From positions 1 through 6,033 of the forward strand of contig CAMAIG010000110.1 in assembly GCA_945835085.1 (NCBI GenBank): a DNA stretch of 6,033 nucleotides. The letters run 5' to 3'. Shown in pieces: positions 1 through 5,795 of this stretch. A program made the position numbers and the translations under genes. Numbering within the stretch: the first letter of the stretch is position 1; each line of letters starts with the position of its first letter. The notes beneath the pieces were generated by a model. That model had not been told where the DNA came from. It did not search any database and was given only the letters and a program-made list of their open reading frames with translations. This DNA is from an uncultured Ruminococcus sp. Its GTDB lineage: Bacteria > Bacillota > Clostridia > Oscillospirales > Ruminococcaceae.

Positions 1-126
1 CACGATGATTATCTCAGATACAAGGCTCCTGAGATAAACAAATCCGCAGTCAAGGCGGCTTTGAAATCAGGTGCAGAGATACCTTTCGCTTCTCTCACCC
101 GTTCGCAGTCGCTGACTATAAAGTGA
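1..126 (+). CDS. Siphovirus Gp157-family protein, C-terminal end (5' truncated by window)
   Basis: Frame 1 is open from the first base to a TGA at 124-126 and gives 41 residues. The ending (an Ala-Val-Lys-Ala-Ala-Leu-Lys helix, then Gly-Ala-Glu-Ile-Pro, then a final Ser-Leu-Thr-Ile-Lys) matches the characteristic C-terminus of Gp157 proteins, where 'AIKKALKxGEEVPGA...SLxIK' is typical. Gp157 was first described in Streptococcus thermophilus Sfi-type phages as the first gene of the replication module; its biochemical role is not firmly established. The next genes are what normally follows Gp157, which supports the call. The start and most of the protein lie outside the window. The stop codon overlaps the Shine-Dalgarno of the next gene. 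Confidence 0.75.
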   Translation, partial: HDDYLRYKAPEINKSAVKAALKSGAEIPFASLTRSQSLTIK

Positions 127-130
127 GGTG
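125..130 (+). promoter_or_regulatory. Ribosome binding site GAGGTG that decides the ATPase start
   Basis: GAGGTG ends 6 nt before the ATG at 137. The upstream in-frame GTG at 128 lies inside this site and has no Shine-Dalgarno of its own, so ATG 137 is the better start. Confidence 0.65.
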
Positions 131-136
131 TTTAAA

Positions 137-739
137 ATGGGAATACCTGTGCTTATCCTGGGCGAAAGCGGCAGCGGAAAGTCCACCTCAATGAGAAATT
201 TCGAGCCTGACGAGGTGGGAATTTTCAATGTCGCTTCAAAGCCCCTTCCCTTCCGCAAGAAGATGAAAAAGGTTGACGGTGCAAGCTATGGAATTATCCT
301 TACAGCACTCAAAGCACCGAAGCTTAAAACCTATGTAATTGACGACAGTCAATATCTGCTTTGCTTTGAGATGTTCGCAAAGGCGAAGGAAACGGGATAT
401 AACAAATTTACCGATATGGCACTTAATTTCTACAATCTCATTCAGTTCATCATCAGGAAGACCCCGCCAGATGTTATCGTGTATTTCCTCCACCATACGG
501 AAACGGACGGTGACAAGGTCAGGGCGAAAACAGTCGGGAAAATGCTGAATGAAAAGCTGACCGTCGAGGGGCTTTTCTCTATCGTACTGCTTTGTCAGAC
601 GGACGGTGTTTCGCATTCATTTGTAACTCAATCGGACGGATCGTCCACAGCAAAATCTCCCATGGAAATGTTCCCGCTGACTATCGACAACGATTTGAAG
701 CTTGTTGACAGCGAGATACGTAAATATTACGAACTTTGA
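137..739 (+). CDS. Phage RecA/AAA-fold ATPase (AAA_24 / Sak4-like), putative single-strand annealing recombinase
   Basis: This 200-residue protein begins almost directly with a P-loop: Walker A GESGSGKST at residues 9-17. A hydrophobic strand ending in two acidic residues (YVIDD, 66-70) is the Walker B. A third strand followed by His-His-Thr-Glu-Thr (about 113-123) fits the sensor region of RecA-like folds. This is the layout of short phage nucleotide-binding proteins (Pfam AAA_24), which include the Sak4 group: minimal RecA-like proteins that anneal single strands with help from a cognate SSB. The gene lies 10 nt after the Gp157 stop and 14 nt before DUF669, as in many Firmicutes phages. ATP binding is well supported; annealing activity is inferred from family and context. 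A generic phage NTPase acting in replication is the alternative. Confidence 0.8.
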   Translation: MGIPVLILGESGSGKSTSMRNFEPDEVGIFNVASKPLPFRKKMKKVDGASYGIILTALKAPKLKTYVIDDSQYLLCFEMFAKAKETGYNKFTDMALNFYNLIQFIIRKTPPDVIVYFLHHTETDGDKVRAKTVGKMLNEKLTVEGLFSIVLLCQTDGVSHSFVTQSDGSSTAKSPMEMFPLTIDNDLKLVDSEIRKYYEL

Positions 740-744
740 AAGGA
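739..744 (+). promoter_or_regulatory. Ribosome binding site AAAGGA that decides the DUF669 start
   Basis: AAAGGA lies 9 nt before the ATG at 754. The frame is open back to a TTG at 736, but that codon overlaps the stop of the preceding gene and lies upstream of the site, so ATG 754 is preferred. Confidence 0.65.
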
Positions 745-753
745 AATGATCTT

Positions 754-1368
754 ATGAACAAACCTCAGGATTTTGATACCACACAGGAATTTTCAACCTT
801 TACCGCACTTGAGCCGGGCGGATATGTTTGCAGGATCGTACAGGTTCAGGAAACCACATCGCAGAAGGGGCAGCCCATGCTTAAAATCGGTCTGGAGATC
901 GCCGAAGGTCCTCGCAAGGGATTTTATGCTGACATGTTCAAGAATGACAACCGCCCCGACAAGAAGTGGCCTTGTGTAGTGAATCAGCTCGTTTATGACC
1001 CAAGCGGCGGTAACACTACCAACAGAGGCTTCAAGACCTTCGTTACATGCGTTGAAAAATCGAATGCAGGATTCAAGCCTATGTGGGGCGACAAGTTCTG
1101 CGACTGCTTCAAGAATAAGCTCATAGGCGGTGTATTCCGCAGAGAGCAGTATAAGGGCAATGACGGAAAGCTGCATTTCAGCACCAAATGTGCATGGTTC
1201 AGGAGCGTTGAAGAAATAAAGGCGGGTGTTCCCGTTCCCGAGGACAAGCTCTTGGACAATGTTCCTCAGTCGATTGATGTGAGCGTTGATATTCCCGTTC
1301 CTCCTGCTCCTCCCATGGATCTGTCGGGATATGAAGAGGTCGTTCCCGACAGCGCACTGCCGTTCTGA
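754..1368 (+). CDS. DUF669 family phage protein, probable SSB-like ssDNA-binding protein
   Basis: The 204-residue protein has the DUF669 pattern: an N-terminal 'F...L.PGGYVCRIVQV' strand (about 14-32), then Ser-x-Lys-Gly-x-Pro-Met-Leu-Lys and Ile-Ala-Glu-Gly-x-x-Lys-Gly-Phe (36-58), and near the end of the folded part 'KLIGGVFRREQYKGNDGK' (122-139) and Val-Pro-Glu-Asp-Lys-Leu-Leu (161-167). From about 168 to 188 the chain is proline-rich (PVPPAPP) and looks disordered. It then ends in an acidic segment finishing Pro-Asp-Ser-Ala-Leu-Pro-Phe. Folded domain, loose linker and acidic Leu-Pro-Phe tip is the architecture of bacterial SSB, so a single-strand-binding role is inferred. Its place beside a Sak4-like ATPase fits. 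No enzymatic motif is seen. The stop overlaps the helicase start by one base. Confidence 0.8.
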   Translation: MNKPQDFDTTQEFSTFTALEPGGYVCRIVQVQETTSQKGQPMLKIGLEIAEGPRKGFYADMFKNDNRPDKKWPCVVNQLVYDPSGGNTTNRGFKTFVTCVEKSNAGFKPMWGDKFCDCFKNKLIGGVFRREQYKGNDGKLHFSTKCAWFRSVEEIKAGVPVPEDKLLDNVPQSIDVSVDIPVPPAPPMDLSGYEEVVPDSALPF

Positions 1369-2690
1369 TGATGGAGCTGAGAGATTACCAAGAAAAAGCC
1401 ATTTCGGATGTAAGAAAAGCTTGGGCGGCGGGCTTCCGCCGTCCTTGCGTTGTTATGCCCTGCGGTGCGGGGAAATCCGTTACAGTTGCGGAAATTGCAA
1501 AGCGGACGACCGCCAAACGCAACAGGGTGCAGTTTCTCGTTCACCGTCAGGAGCTGTGCGATCAGATCTGGAACACCTTCCACGATTACGGCGTTGATAT
1601 GACGCTTTGTGACGTGGGCATGGTACAGACGATTTGCAGAAGGACGGGCAAAATGCTCCCGCCGTCCCTAATAATAACCGATGAAAATCATCACGCTCTT
1701 GCACCGTCATATCGGAAGATATATGATGCTTTCCCCGATGCGTATTGTGTGGGCGTTACCGCAACACCTGTGCGTTTGAACGGCGGCGGTCTGGGCGAGG
1801 TAAACGACTGCCTTATTATCGGCCCCACCGTGAAGGAGCTTATCTCCCGAAACTGTCTTGCACCGTTTGACTACTATGCTCCCGCTGTTGCCAATCTGTC
1901 GGGGCTTAAAGCAAAGCGGACGGGAGATTTTGACCCGAAGGAAATCGAAATGGCTCTCAACAAACCGAAAATTTACGGCGATGTTATCTCCTATTACAGG
2001 CAACTTGCGGACGGGCAAAAGGCTGTCTGCTACTGTGCGACAATTATTTCATCGCAGGCTATGGCTGCGGAATTTTCCGCAAACGGTATTCCTGCTGCGC
2101 ATATTGACGGGGACACGCCGAAGGCGGAAAGAGCAGACATTATCGCTAAATTCAGAAGCGGAGAAATTCGTGTGCTGTGCAATGTTGATCTTATCTCGGA
2201 GGGCTTTGACGTTCCCGACTGTGGGTGTTCGATACTGCTCAGGCCGACAAAATCGCTGACGCTGTATATCCAGCAGGCTATGCGGTGCATGAGGTATCAG
2301 CCAAATAAAAAAGCTGTTATCATCGACCATGTGGGAAATGTTCACCGCTTCGGGCTGCCAGATCAGGAGTTTGAATGGAGCTTAACGCCCGGGGCAAAAA
2401 GATCCAAGTCAGAAAAGACCGATACGGAATTAAAGATACGCCAATGTCCCGAATGCTTCTACACTCACGAAATGGCTGCTGTTTGTCCCCAATGTGGGTA
2501 TGTATATCCCGTTAAGGTGCGGACCGTTGCCGAGGAAAAGGAAGCCCGTCTGGAACGGATAACCGAAACCGTGAAACATTATGAAAAACCCGCCGAATGC
2601 AAAAATCGTGAGGAGCTTGCCGCCTACGGAAAGCTCAAAGGATATAAAAAAGGCTGGGTGTATTACGCTGCAAAGGAGCTTAGATTATGA
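1368..2690 (+). CDS. Phage SF2 DEAD/DEAH-box helicase with C-terminal zinc ribbon
   Basis: The 440-residue protein has SF2 motifs in order: Q-like N-terminus LRDYQ (4-8), Walker A PCGAGKS (31-37), motif Ia FLVHRQEL (56-63), motif II DENHH (105-109), motif III TATP (131-134), motif IV-like CYCATI (221-226), motif V DLISEGFDVP (274-283) and motif VI QQAMRCMR (302-309). A zinc ribbon follows: Cys360-x2-Cys363 and Cys373-x2-Cys376. The C-terminus ends in Gly-Tyr-Lys-Lys-Gly-Trp-Val-Tyr-Tyr-Ala-Ala-Lys-Glu-Leu, a conserved tail of these phage helicases. The length matches the ~443-residue helicase of Sfi21-type modules. It probably unwinds or remodels branched DNA in replication and recombination. 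There is no Shine-Dalgarno close to the start; ATG 1368 overlaps the DUF669 stop (TGATG), so translation likely depends on reinitiation. ATG 1371 is an equally possible start. Motif VI lacks the usual Gly. Confidence 0.93.
   Translation: MMELRDYQEKAISDVRKAWAAGFRRPCVVMPCGAGKSVTVAEIAKRTTAKRNRVQFLVHRQELCDQIWNTFHDYGVDMTLCDVGMVQTICRRTGKMLPPSLIITDENHHALAPSYRKIYDAFPDAYCVGVTATPVRLNGGGLGEVNDCLIIGPTVKELISRNCLAPFDYYAPAVANLSGLKAKRTGDFDPKEIEMALNKPKIYGDVISYYRQLADGQKAVCYCATIISSQAMAAEFSANGIPAAHIDGDTPKAERADIIAKFRSGEIRVLCNVDLISEGFDVPDCGCSILLRPTKSLTLYIQQAMRCMRYQPNKKAVIIDHVGNVHRFGLPDQEFEWSLTPGAKRSKSEKTDTELKIRQCPECFYTHEMAAVCPQCGYVYPVKVRTVAEEKEARLERITETVKHYEKPAECKNREELAAYGKLKGYKKGWVYYAAKELRL
2672..2678 (+). promoter_or_regulatory. 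Strong ribosome binding site AAAGGAG inside the helicase 3' end
   Basis: AAAGGAG lies 8 nt before the nuclease ATG at 2687 and supports that start, although it sits within the helicase coding sequence. Confidence 0.65.
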
Positions 2691-3013
2691 CAGAAGAACA
2701 CTCAATACAGAACGAAATCAGAGTTGCGCTCAGCTCCTGTGCCGTTGTTTTTCGGGTAAATGTGGGCACTATCGAAACGCCCGACGGAAGATATTTTTCT
2801 GTGGGGCTGCCGAAGGGGTTTCCCGATCTGTTCGGTTTTCGCAAATCGGATAAGCAGATATTTTTTATCGAAGTGAAAACCCCAACGGGACGAATACGCA
2901 AGGAACAGCGGAGATTTATACGGGCTATGCAGATAATGGGAGTGCTTGCGGGAGTTGCACGTTCAGTCGAGGACGCATTTAAAATAATCGGAGAGGGTGA
3001 TAATAGTGCCTGA
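2687..3013 (+). CDS. VRR-NUC domain nuclease (PD-(D/E)XK fold), putative branched-DNA/Holliday junction endonuclease
   Basis: The 108-residue protein is a stand-alone VRR-NUC domain. Motifs seen: N-terminal helix with Gln-Asn-Glu-Ile-Arg (Glu10), Lys-Gly-Phe-Pro-Asp-Leu (metal-binding Asp47), a strand with Ile-Glu-Val-Lys (Glu62, Lys64, the E-x-K of the catalytic core), then Gln74 in a following helix, and a C-terminal Ala-Gly-Val-Ala-Arg-Ser-x-Glu-Asp-Ala segment. The length is normal for single-domain viral VRR-NUC proteins, so it looks intact. Relatives are metal-dependent structure-specific endonucleases, including the nuclease domain of eukaryotic FAN1, and viral members have been reported to cut Holliday junctions. 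The ATG overlaps the helicase stop as ATGA, which points to coupled synthesis with the helicase. No RusA- or RuvC-like gene is visible here, so this may be the phage's junction resolvase. Confidence 0.9.
   Translation: MTEEHSIQNEIRVALSSCAVVFRVNVGTIETPDGRYFSVGLPKGFPDLFGFRKSDKQIFFIEVKTPTGRIRKEQRRFIRAMQIMGVLAGVARSVEDAFKIIGEGDNSA
2990..2996 (+). promoter_or_regulatory. Ribosome binding site GGAGAGG that decides a GTG start
   Basis: GGAGAGG lies 9 nt before GTG 3006. The other in-frame candidate, GTG 2997, directly abuts the site and leaves no spacing, so GTG 3006 is preferred. Confidence 0.55.
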
Positions 3014-3419
3014 AATAACAGATGATATGCTGTCATATCTGGATAAGGCGGCGTATAACCGTCCCAATGAGATACCGCCTGTTATAAAACGAAACGATCA
3101 GGCAGCATACAGAGTATATTTTCGCTTTATGTGTATCGTGTATAAATTGTATGGAGCCGGCGTTATGTCTGCGGAGGAGTTGAAGCGGATAAAATTTGAT
3201 TTCCTTGAAGATTTTCTGATTTACAGAATGTTTTTCAATATTAACGCAAAAGGTACAAGAGAAGTGAATCGAATATCCTCGGCACTTAATGAATGCCGAA
3301 AGAACTCCGAAGCCTGTCCGAAATGCAAAGCAGTTTCCCACATATGGGGAGCTGTCACACGTTCGGAAGAAGAGGACATAATCATTCCGAAGGAAGGTGA
3401 TGAAAACGGATCTGAATGA
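3006..3419 (+). CDS. Hypothetical phage protein between nuclease and primase
   Basis: I do not recognise this 137-residue protein. It starts at GTG 3006, supported by GGAGAGG nine bases upstream. It overlaps the VRR-NUC gene by 8 nt and the primase gene by 20 nt, so it is almost certainly translated as part of the operon. The N-terminal half is mainly helical, with Tyr/Phe-rich segments (about residues 35-50 and 65-80: Arg-Val-Tyr-Phe-Arg-Phe-Met-Cys and Phe-Leu-Ile-Tyr-Arg-Met-Phe-Phe) that look like a packed helical bundle and not membrane spans. Near the C-terminus a Cys-Pro-Lys-Cys knuckle (104-107), with Cys97 before it and His112-Ile-Trp-Gly after it, could bind a metal. The tail is acidic (Ser-Glu-Glu-Glu-Asp at 120-124, Asp-Glu-Asn-Gly-Ser-Glu at the end). 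Location suggests a replication accessory factor, perhaps a helicase loader or primase partner, but nothing in the sequence proves that. Confidence 0.75.
   Translation: MPEITDDMLSYLDKAAYNRPNEIPPVIKRNDQAAYRVYFRFMCIVYKLYGAGVMSAEELKRIKFDFLEDFLIYRMFFNINAKGTREVNRISSALNECRKNSEACPKCKAVSHIWGAVTRSEEEDIIIPKEGDENGSE
3390..3397 (+). promoter_or_regulatory. Ribosome binding site AAGGAAGG for the primase-helicase
   Basis: AAGGA is 5 nt and the whole run is 2 nt before ATG 3400. The in-frame GTG at 3397 overlaps the site itself, so ATG 3400 is preferred; the two differ by one residue. Confidence 0.5.
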
Positions 3420-5679
3420 AATTCTCGGACATTTTGAAAATGTCAAAAAGGAAGGCGGAAGTCAGTACCGTGCCGACTGCCCCGCCTGCGGTGACAGAAA
3501 GCGGCATTTGTACATAGCAGCTGCACCCGATGGGAAAATTCTTCTCGACTGCAAAAAAGGCTGCGCATTCAAGGATATAGTTTCGGCGGCGGGGCTGTCC
3601 GTTTCCGACTGCTTTGAAAATCCCGAAAAACCTGTGTGGACGCTTATCCGTGAGCATTTTTACACGGCCGCAAGCGGTGACATAATAGCCAAAAAGCAGA
3701 TCTATGACACGGGAAACGGCAAGAAAACCGCTGTATGGTATCGGCTTGAAAAAGGCAGATATATCAAGGGCCTGAACGGTGCTAAAATGCCGCTGTATCA
3801 TCTGGACAAGCTCCTTAAATCGGGTAACACGGCAGTTATTGCCGAGGGCGAAAAGGACGTTGAAACGTTGGAACGTCTGGGATATACCGCCACGACTTCC
3901 CCCAATGGTGCAGGGTCGAAATGGCGGGCAGATTTCAACGAGTTTTTCCGTGGGAAAAATGTTGTTATCCTTGCGGATAATGACGATGTAGGCAAGAATT
4001 ACGCCGAAGCTGTTGCGGAACAGATATCGAAAACAGCTGCGGCTGTCAAGCTTATTCCGTCGGCGGTGATATATCCCGAGGTCAAAGATAAGGGAGATAT
4101 TTCAGATATTGCCAAAGAGCTGGGAGATGAAAAAGCTCGTTTCCTTCTTACCGAAGCGGTTCGAAATACGGAGAGATTTTCACGGCAGCCGAAAACAGTT
4201 TCCGAACCTGTTATCCTTCCGACTGTCAGATCGGACGATATTCTTGAACGTTTGAAGCAGATCAAGCCCGACATATGCTATGCTAGAGATGACCGTGGAA
4301 ACGGGCAGATGTTTGCGGATATATTTGGAGATAAAGCGAGGTACAATGTAACCGCCAAGGAATGGTTTGTTTATCGTGACGGCTGCTGGCAGGAGGACAC
4401 GGGAGGAATGCAGGTGAGCAAATATGCAAAGGAACTTTACGACTGTCTTAAAATCTATGCGACTTCTGCCCCGGGCGATTATACGCCGTATATTGCGAAG
4501 CTGGGAAGGCTCAATGTTCGGGAAAATATGATAAAGGACGCAAGGGACTGCAATTTTGTTCGTTCCGAGGATTTCGACAGAAATATCTGGCTGTTCAATT
4601 GCCGAAACGGTACATATGACCTTAAAGCGGGCTGTTTTCGGAAACATCTTCCGAGCGATCTCATTTCAAAGATGTCAAATGTTTATTATGACGAAAACGC
4701 AGATTCGCCCGATTTCCGAAAATTTCTGAAAGACATAATGTGCGATGACTGCGGGAAAATGCGGTATTTGCTGAAAGCTCTCGGGTATTCTCTATGCGGT
4801 GACACGTCCCAGGAGTGTATGTTTATCCTTTACGGAATGACAACGAGAAACGGCAAGGGAACGCTTATGGAAACCATCTCTCATCTGATGGGCGGCGAAG
4901 GTGGCTATGCAATGACTGCGAATCCCGAAACACTTGCCCGAAAGCAGAACAAGGACAGCCGTCAGGCTTCGGGAGATATTGCCCGACTGAGGGGAGCGAG
5001 ATTTCTGAACGTTTCCGAGCCTGACAAGGGCATGGTGTTCGATACCGCTCTCATAAAGACGCTTACGGGACGTGACACCATAACGGCAAGGCATCTGCAT
5101 CAGCGGGAATTTCAGTTTGTTCCGAATTTTAAGCTGTTTATCAACACCAACTATCTCCCACACGTTACAGACGATACTGTGTTTTCCTCCGACCGAATTA
5201 ATGTAATAACATTCGACAGGCATTTTGACGACAGCGAGCAGGACAAGGGGCTGAAAGACCGTTTGAAAACACGGGAGAACATTTCGGGAATTTTCAACAT
5301 TCTTCTGGAAGGGATGAAAGACTATCTGGAAAATGGGCTGACCCGTCCCCTGTCGGTAACGGAAGCAACGGCAGATTACAGGCATCAGAGCGACAGGCAG
5401 GGCATGTTTATATCCGAATGTCTGGAACGTGACGAGAACGGCTGCGTGACCGCAAAACAGGTGTATGAGCTGTATATCCGATGGTGTGGAGATAACAACT
5501 ATCGTCCTGAGAACAAGTCCAACTTTATGGCGGGGCTGAGGGCGAAGGGGCTTTTAGTTGATTTCAAAAAAATTGGTGTGACGACATATCACAACGTTTT
5601 AAACGGATATAGGATAGCTGATGGTTACGATTGTAGCGATTATTCAGAAGATGAATGGACAGACGAACTACCCTTATAA
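3400..5679 (+). CDS. Phage primase-helicase: zinc finger, TOPRIM and D5/P4-type SF3 helicase
   Basis: The 759-residue protein is a three-part replication initiator. (a) N-terminal DNA-binding zinc finger: Cys27-x2-Cys30-x20-Cys51-x3-Cys55. (b) A DnaG-like TOPRIM primase domain: Ala-Glu-Gly-Glu-Lys-Asp with Glu149 and Glu151, then Leu-Ala-Asp-Asn-Asp-Asp with Asp193 and Asp195, and Lys-Gly-Asp-Ile-Ser-Asp near 231-236. (c) After a D5_N-like region (about 290-470), an SF3 helicase core: Walker A GMTTRNGKGT (479-488), Walker B-type strand FLNVSEPD (535-542), the family hallmark Leu-Thr-Gly-Arg-Asp-Thr-Ile-Thr-Ala-Arg, motif C Phe-Ile-Asn-Thr-Asn with sensor Asn584, and a candidate arginine finger in Ser-Ser-Asp-Arg (Arg599). 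A winged-helix-like end (about 668-720) and an acidic tail finishing Asp-Glu-Leu-Pro-Leu follow. It would melt the origin, unwind and prime. The length is normal and no motif is broken. The Gly after the P-loop Lys is common in this family. The gene overlaps the preceding one by 20 nt and is followed by an iteron-like repeat. Confidence 0.95.
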   Translation: MKTDLNEILGHFENVKKEGGSQYRADCPACGDRKRHLYIAAAPDGKILLDCKKGCAFKDIVSAAGLSVSDCFENPEKPVWTLIREHFYTAASGDIIAKKQIYDTGNGKKTAVWYRLEKGRYIKGLNGAKMPLYHLDKLLKSGNTAVIAEGEKDVETLERLGYTATTSPNGAGSKWRADFNEFFRGKNVVILADNDDVGKNYAEAVAEQISKTAAAVKLIPSAVIYPEVKDKGDISDIAKELGDEKARFLLTEAVRNTERFSRQPKTVSEPVILPTVRSDDILERLKQIKPDICYARDDRGNGQMFADIFGDKARYNVTAKEWFVYRDGCWQEDTGGMQVSKYAKELYDCLKIYATSAPGDYTPYIAKLGRLNVRENMIKDARDCNFVRSEDFDRNIWLFNCRNGTYDLKAGCFRKHLPSDLISKMSNVYYDENADSPDFRKFLKDIMCDDCGKMRYLLKALGYSLCGDTSQECMFILYGMTTRNGKGTLMETISHLMGGEGGYAMTANPETLARKQNKDSRQASGDIARLRGARFLNVSEPDKGMVFDTALIKTLTGRDTITARHLHQREFQFVPNFKLFINTNYLPHVTDDTVFSSDRINVITFDRHFDDSEQDKGLKDRLKTRENISGIFNILLEGMKDYLENGLTRPLSVTEATADYRHQSDRQGMFISECLERDENGCVTAKQVYELYIRWCGDNNYRPENKSNFMAGLRAKGLLVDFKKIGVTTYHNVLNGYRIADGYDCSDYSEDEWTDELPL

Positions 5680-5685
5680 TTGAAA

Positions 5686-5701
5686 GGTTGCAAAAGTTGC
5701 A
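5686..5701 (+). repeat. Left arm of 16-bp perfect inverted repeat
   Basis: GGTTGCAAAAGTTGCA here is the exact reverse complement of 5752-5767. Pairing stops at both ends (A5685 faces A5768; A5702 faces A5751). The arm lies within two perfect tandem copies of GTTGCAAAA (5687-5695 and 5696-5704). Confidence 0.95.
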
Positions 5702-5704
5702 AAA
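5687..5704 (+). repeat. Tandem 9-nt iterons, two copies of GTTGCAAAA
   Basis: GTTGCAAAAGTTGCAAAA is a perfect dimer. Each unit contains the self-complementary hexamer TTGCAA (5688-5693 and 5697-5702). Together with the inverted copies in the right arm the hexamer GTTGCA occurs four times, two per strand, always at a 9-nt period. Confidence 0.9.
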
Positions 5705-5751
5705 TTTATGTTAGATTTCCAGAAAATTATATAGAGAGCTTACATCAAAAA

Positions 5752-5767
5752 TGCAACTTTTGCAACC
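5752..5767 (-). repeat. Right arm of 16-bp perfect inverted repeat
   Basis: TGCAACTTTTGCAACC on the + strand reads as GGTTGCAAAAGTTGCA on the - strand, identical to the left arm. The arm centres are 66 nt apart. There is no T-run after the right arm, so this is not a typical intrinsic terminator. Confidence 0.95.
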
Positions 5768-5784
5768 ATGATAAAAATGGAGTT

Positions 5785-5789
5785 GAGGA
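5785..5789 (+). promoter_or_regulatory. Ribosome binding site GAGGA for the last gene
   Basis: GAGGA lies 6 nt before ATG 5796; a second purine stretch GGAG (5779-5782) lies a little upstream. This gene has its own good start signal despite following the gap. Confidence 0.65.
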
Positions 5790-5795
5790 ATTTAA

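Larger units (their letters stand above)
5680..5795 (+). other. Intergenic region, candidate phage replication origin
   Basis: This 116-nt gap is the only non-coding stretch of any length in the window. It holds a 16-bp perfect inverted repeat built from 9-nt iterons around a 50-nt core with 11 G/C (about 22% GC), far more AT-rich than the flanking genes. Iterons next to an AT-rich unwinding element, immediately downstream of the primase-helicase gene, are the standard appearance of a phage origin, and Sfi21-type phages carry their origin in a non-coding segment after the primase. A regulator-binding operator for the downstream gene is the main alternative. The origin assignment is inference. 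Confidence 0.5.

Noticed and set aside
128..136. GTG 128 as start of the AAA ATPase
   Set aside because: It overlaps the Shine-Dalgarno that serves ATG 137, and the three extra residues add nothing recognisable.
1286..1597. 103-codon + strand frame spanning the DUF669/helicase junction, and other + strand shadow frames such as 1858-2259 and 2581-2853
   Set aside because: They overlap well-supported genes in another frame, lack Shine-Dalgarno sites, and their translations are Arg/Ser-rich without domain features.
4834..4866. Defective Walker A in the SF3 domain (Gly in place of Ser/Thr after the catalytic Lys)
   Set aside because: The sequence reads NGKGT. Variants such as NGKG followed by Thr or Val are common in P4/D5-type phage primases, so this is a family trait and not evidence of inactivation.
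4792..5385. Long antisense open frame (197 codons, - strand) inside the primase-helicase gene
   Set aside because: It lies wholly within a gene with clear SF3 motifs, its translation shows no recognisable domain, and antisense openness is expected from the codon pattern of the sense gene. The antisense frames at 793-1176, 3382-3801 and 4180-4647 are rejected for the same reason.
5697..5733. Promoter for the last gene using TATATA at 5728-5733
   Set aside because: The -10-like element is present, but at 16-18 nt spacing there is no convincing -35 (TTTATG is the best), and TTGCAA at 5697 is too far (25 nt). Such elements are common in any AT-rich stretch, so I do not annotate it.
5686..5775. 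Intrinsic terminator formed by the inverted repeat
   Set aside because: The stem is 16 bp but the loop would be 50 nt and no U-run follows the right arm (the sequence after it is CATGATAAAAATGG). It could still form a structure in RNA, but it does not fit a rho-independent terminator.
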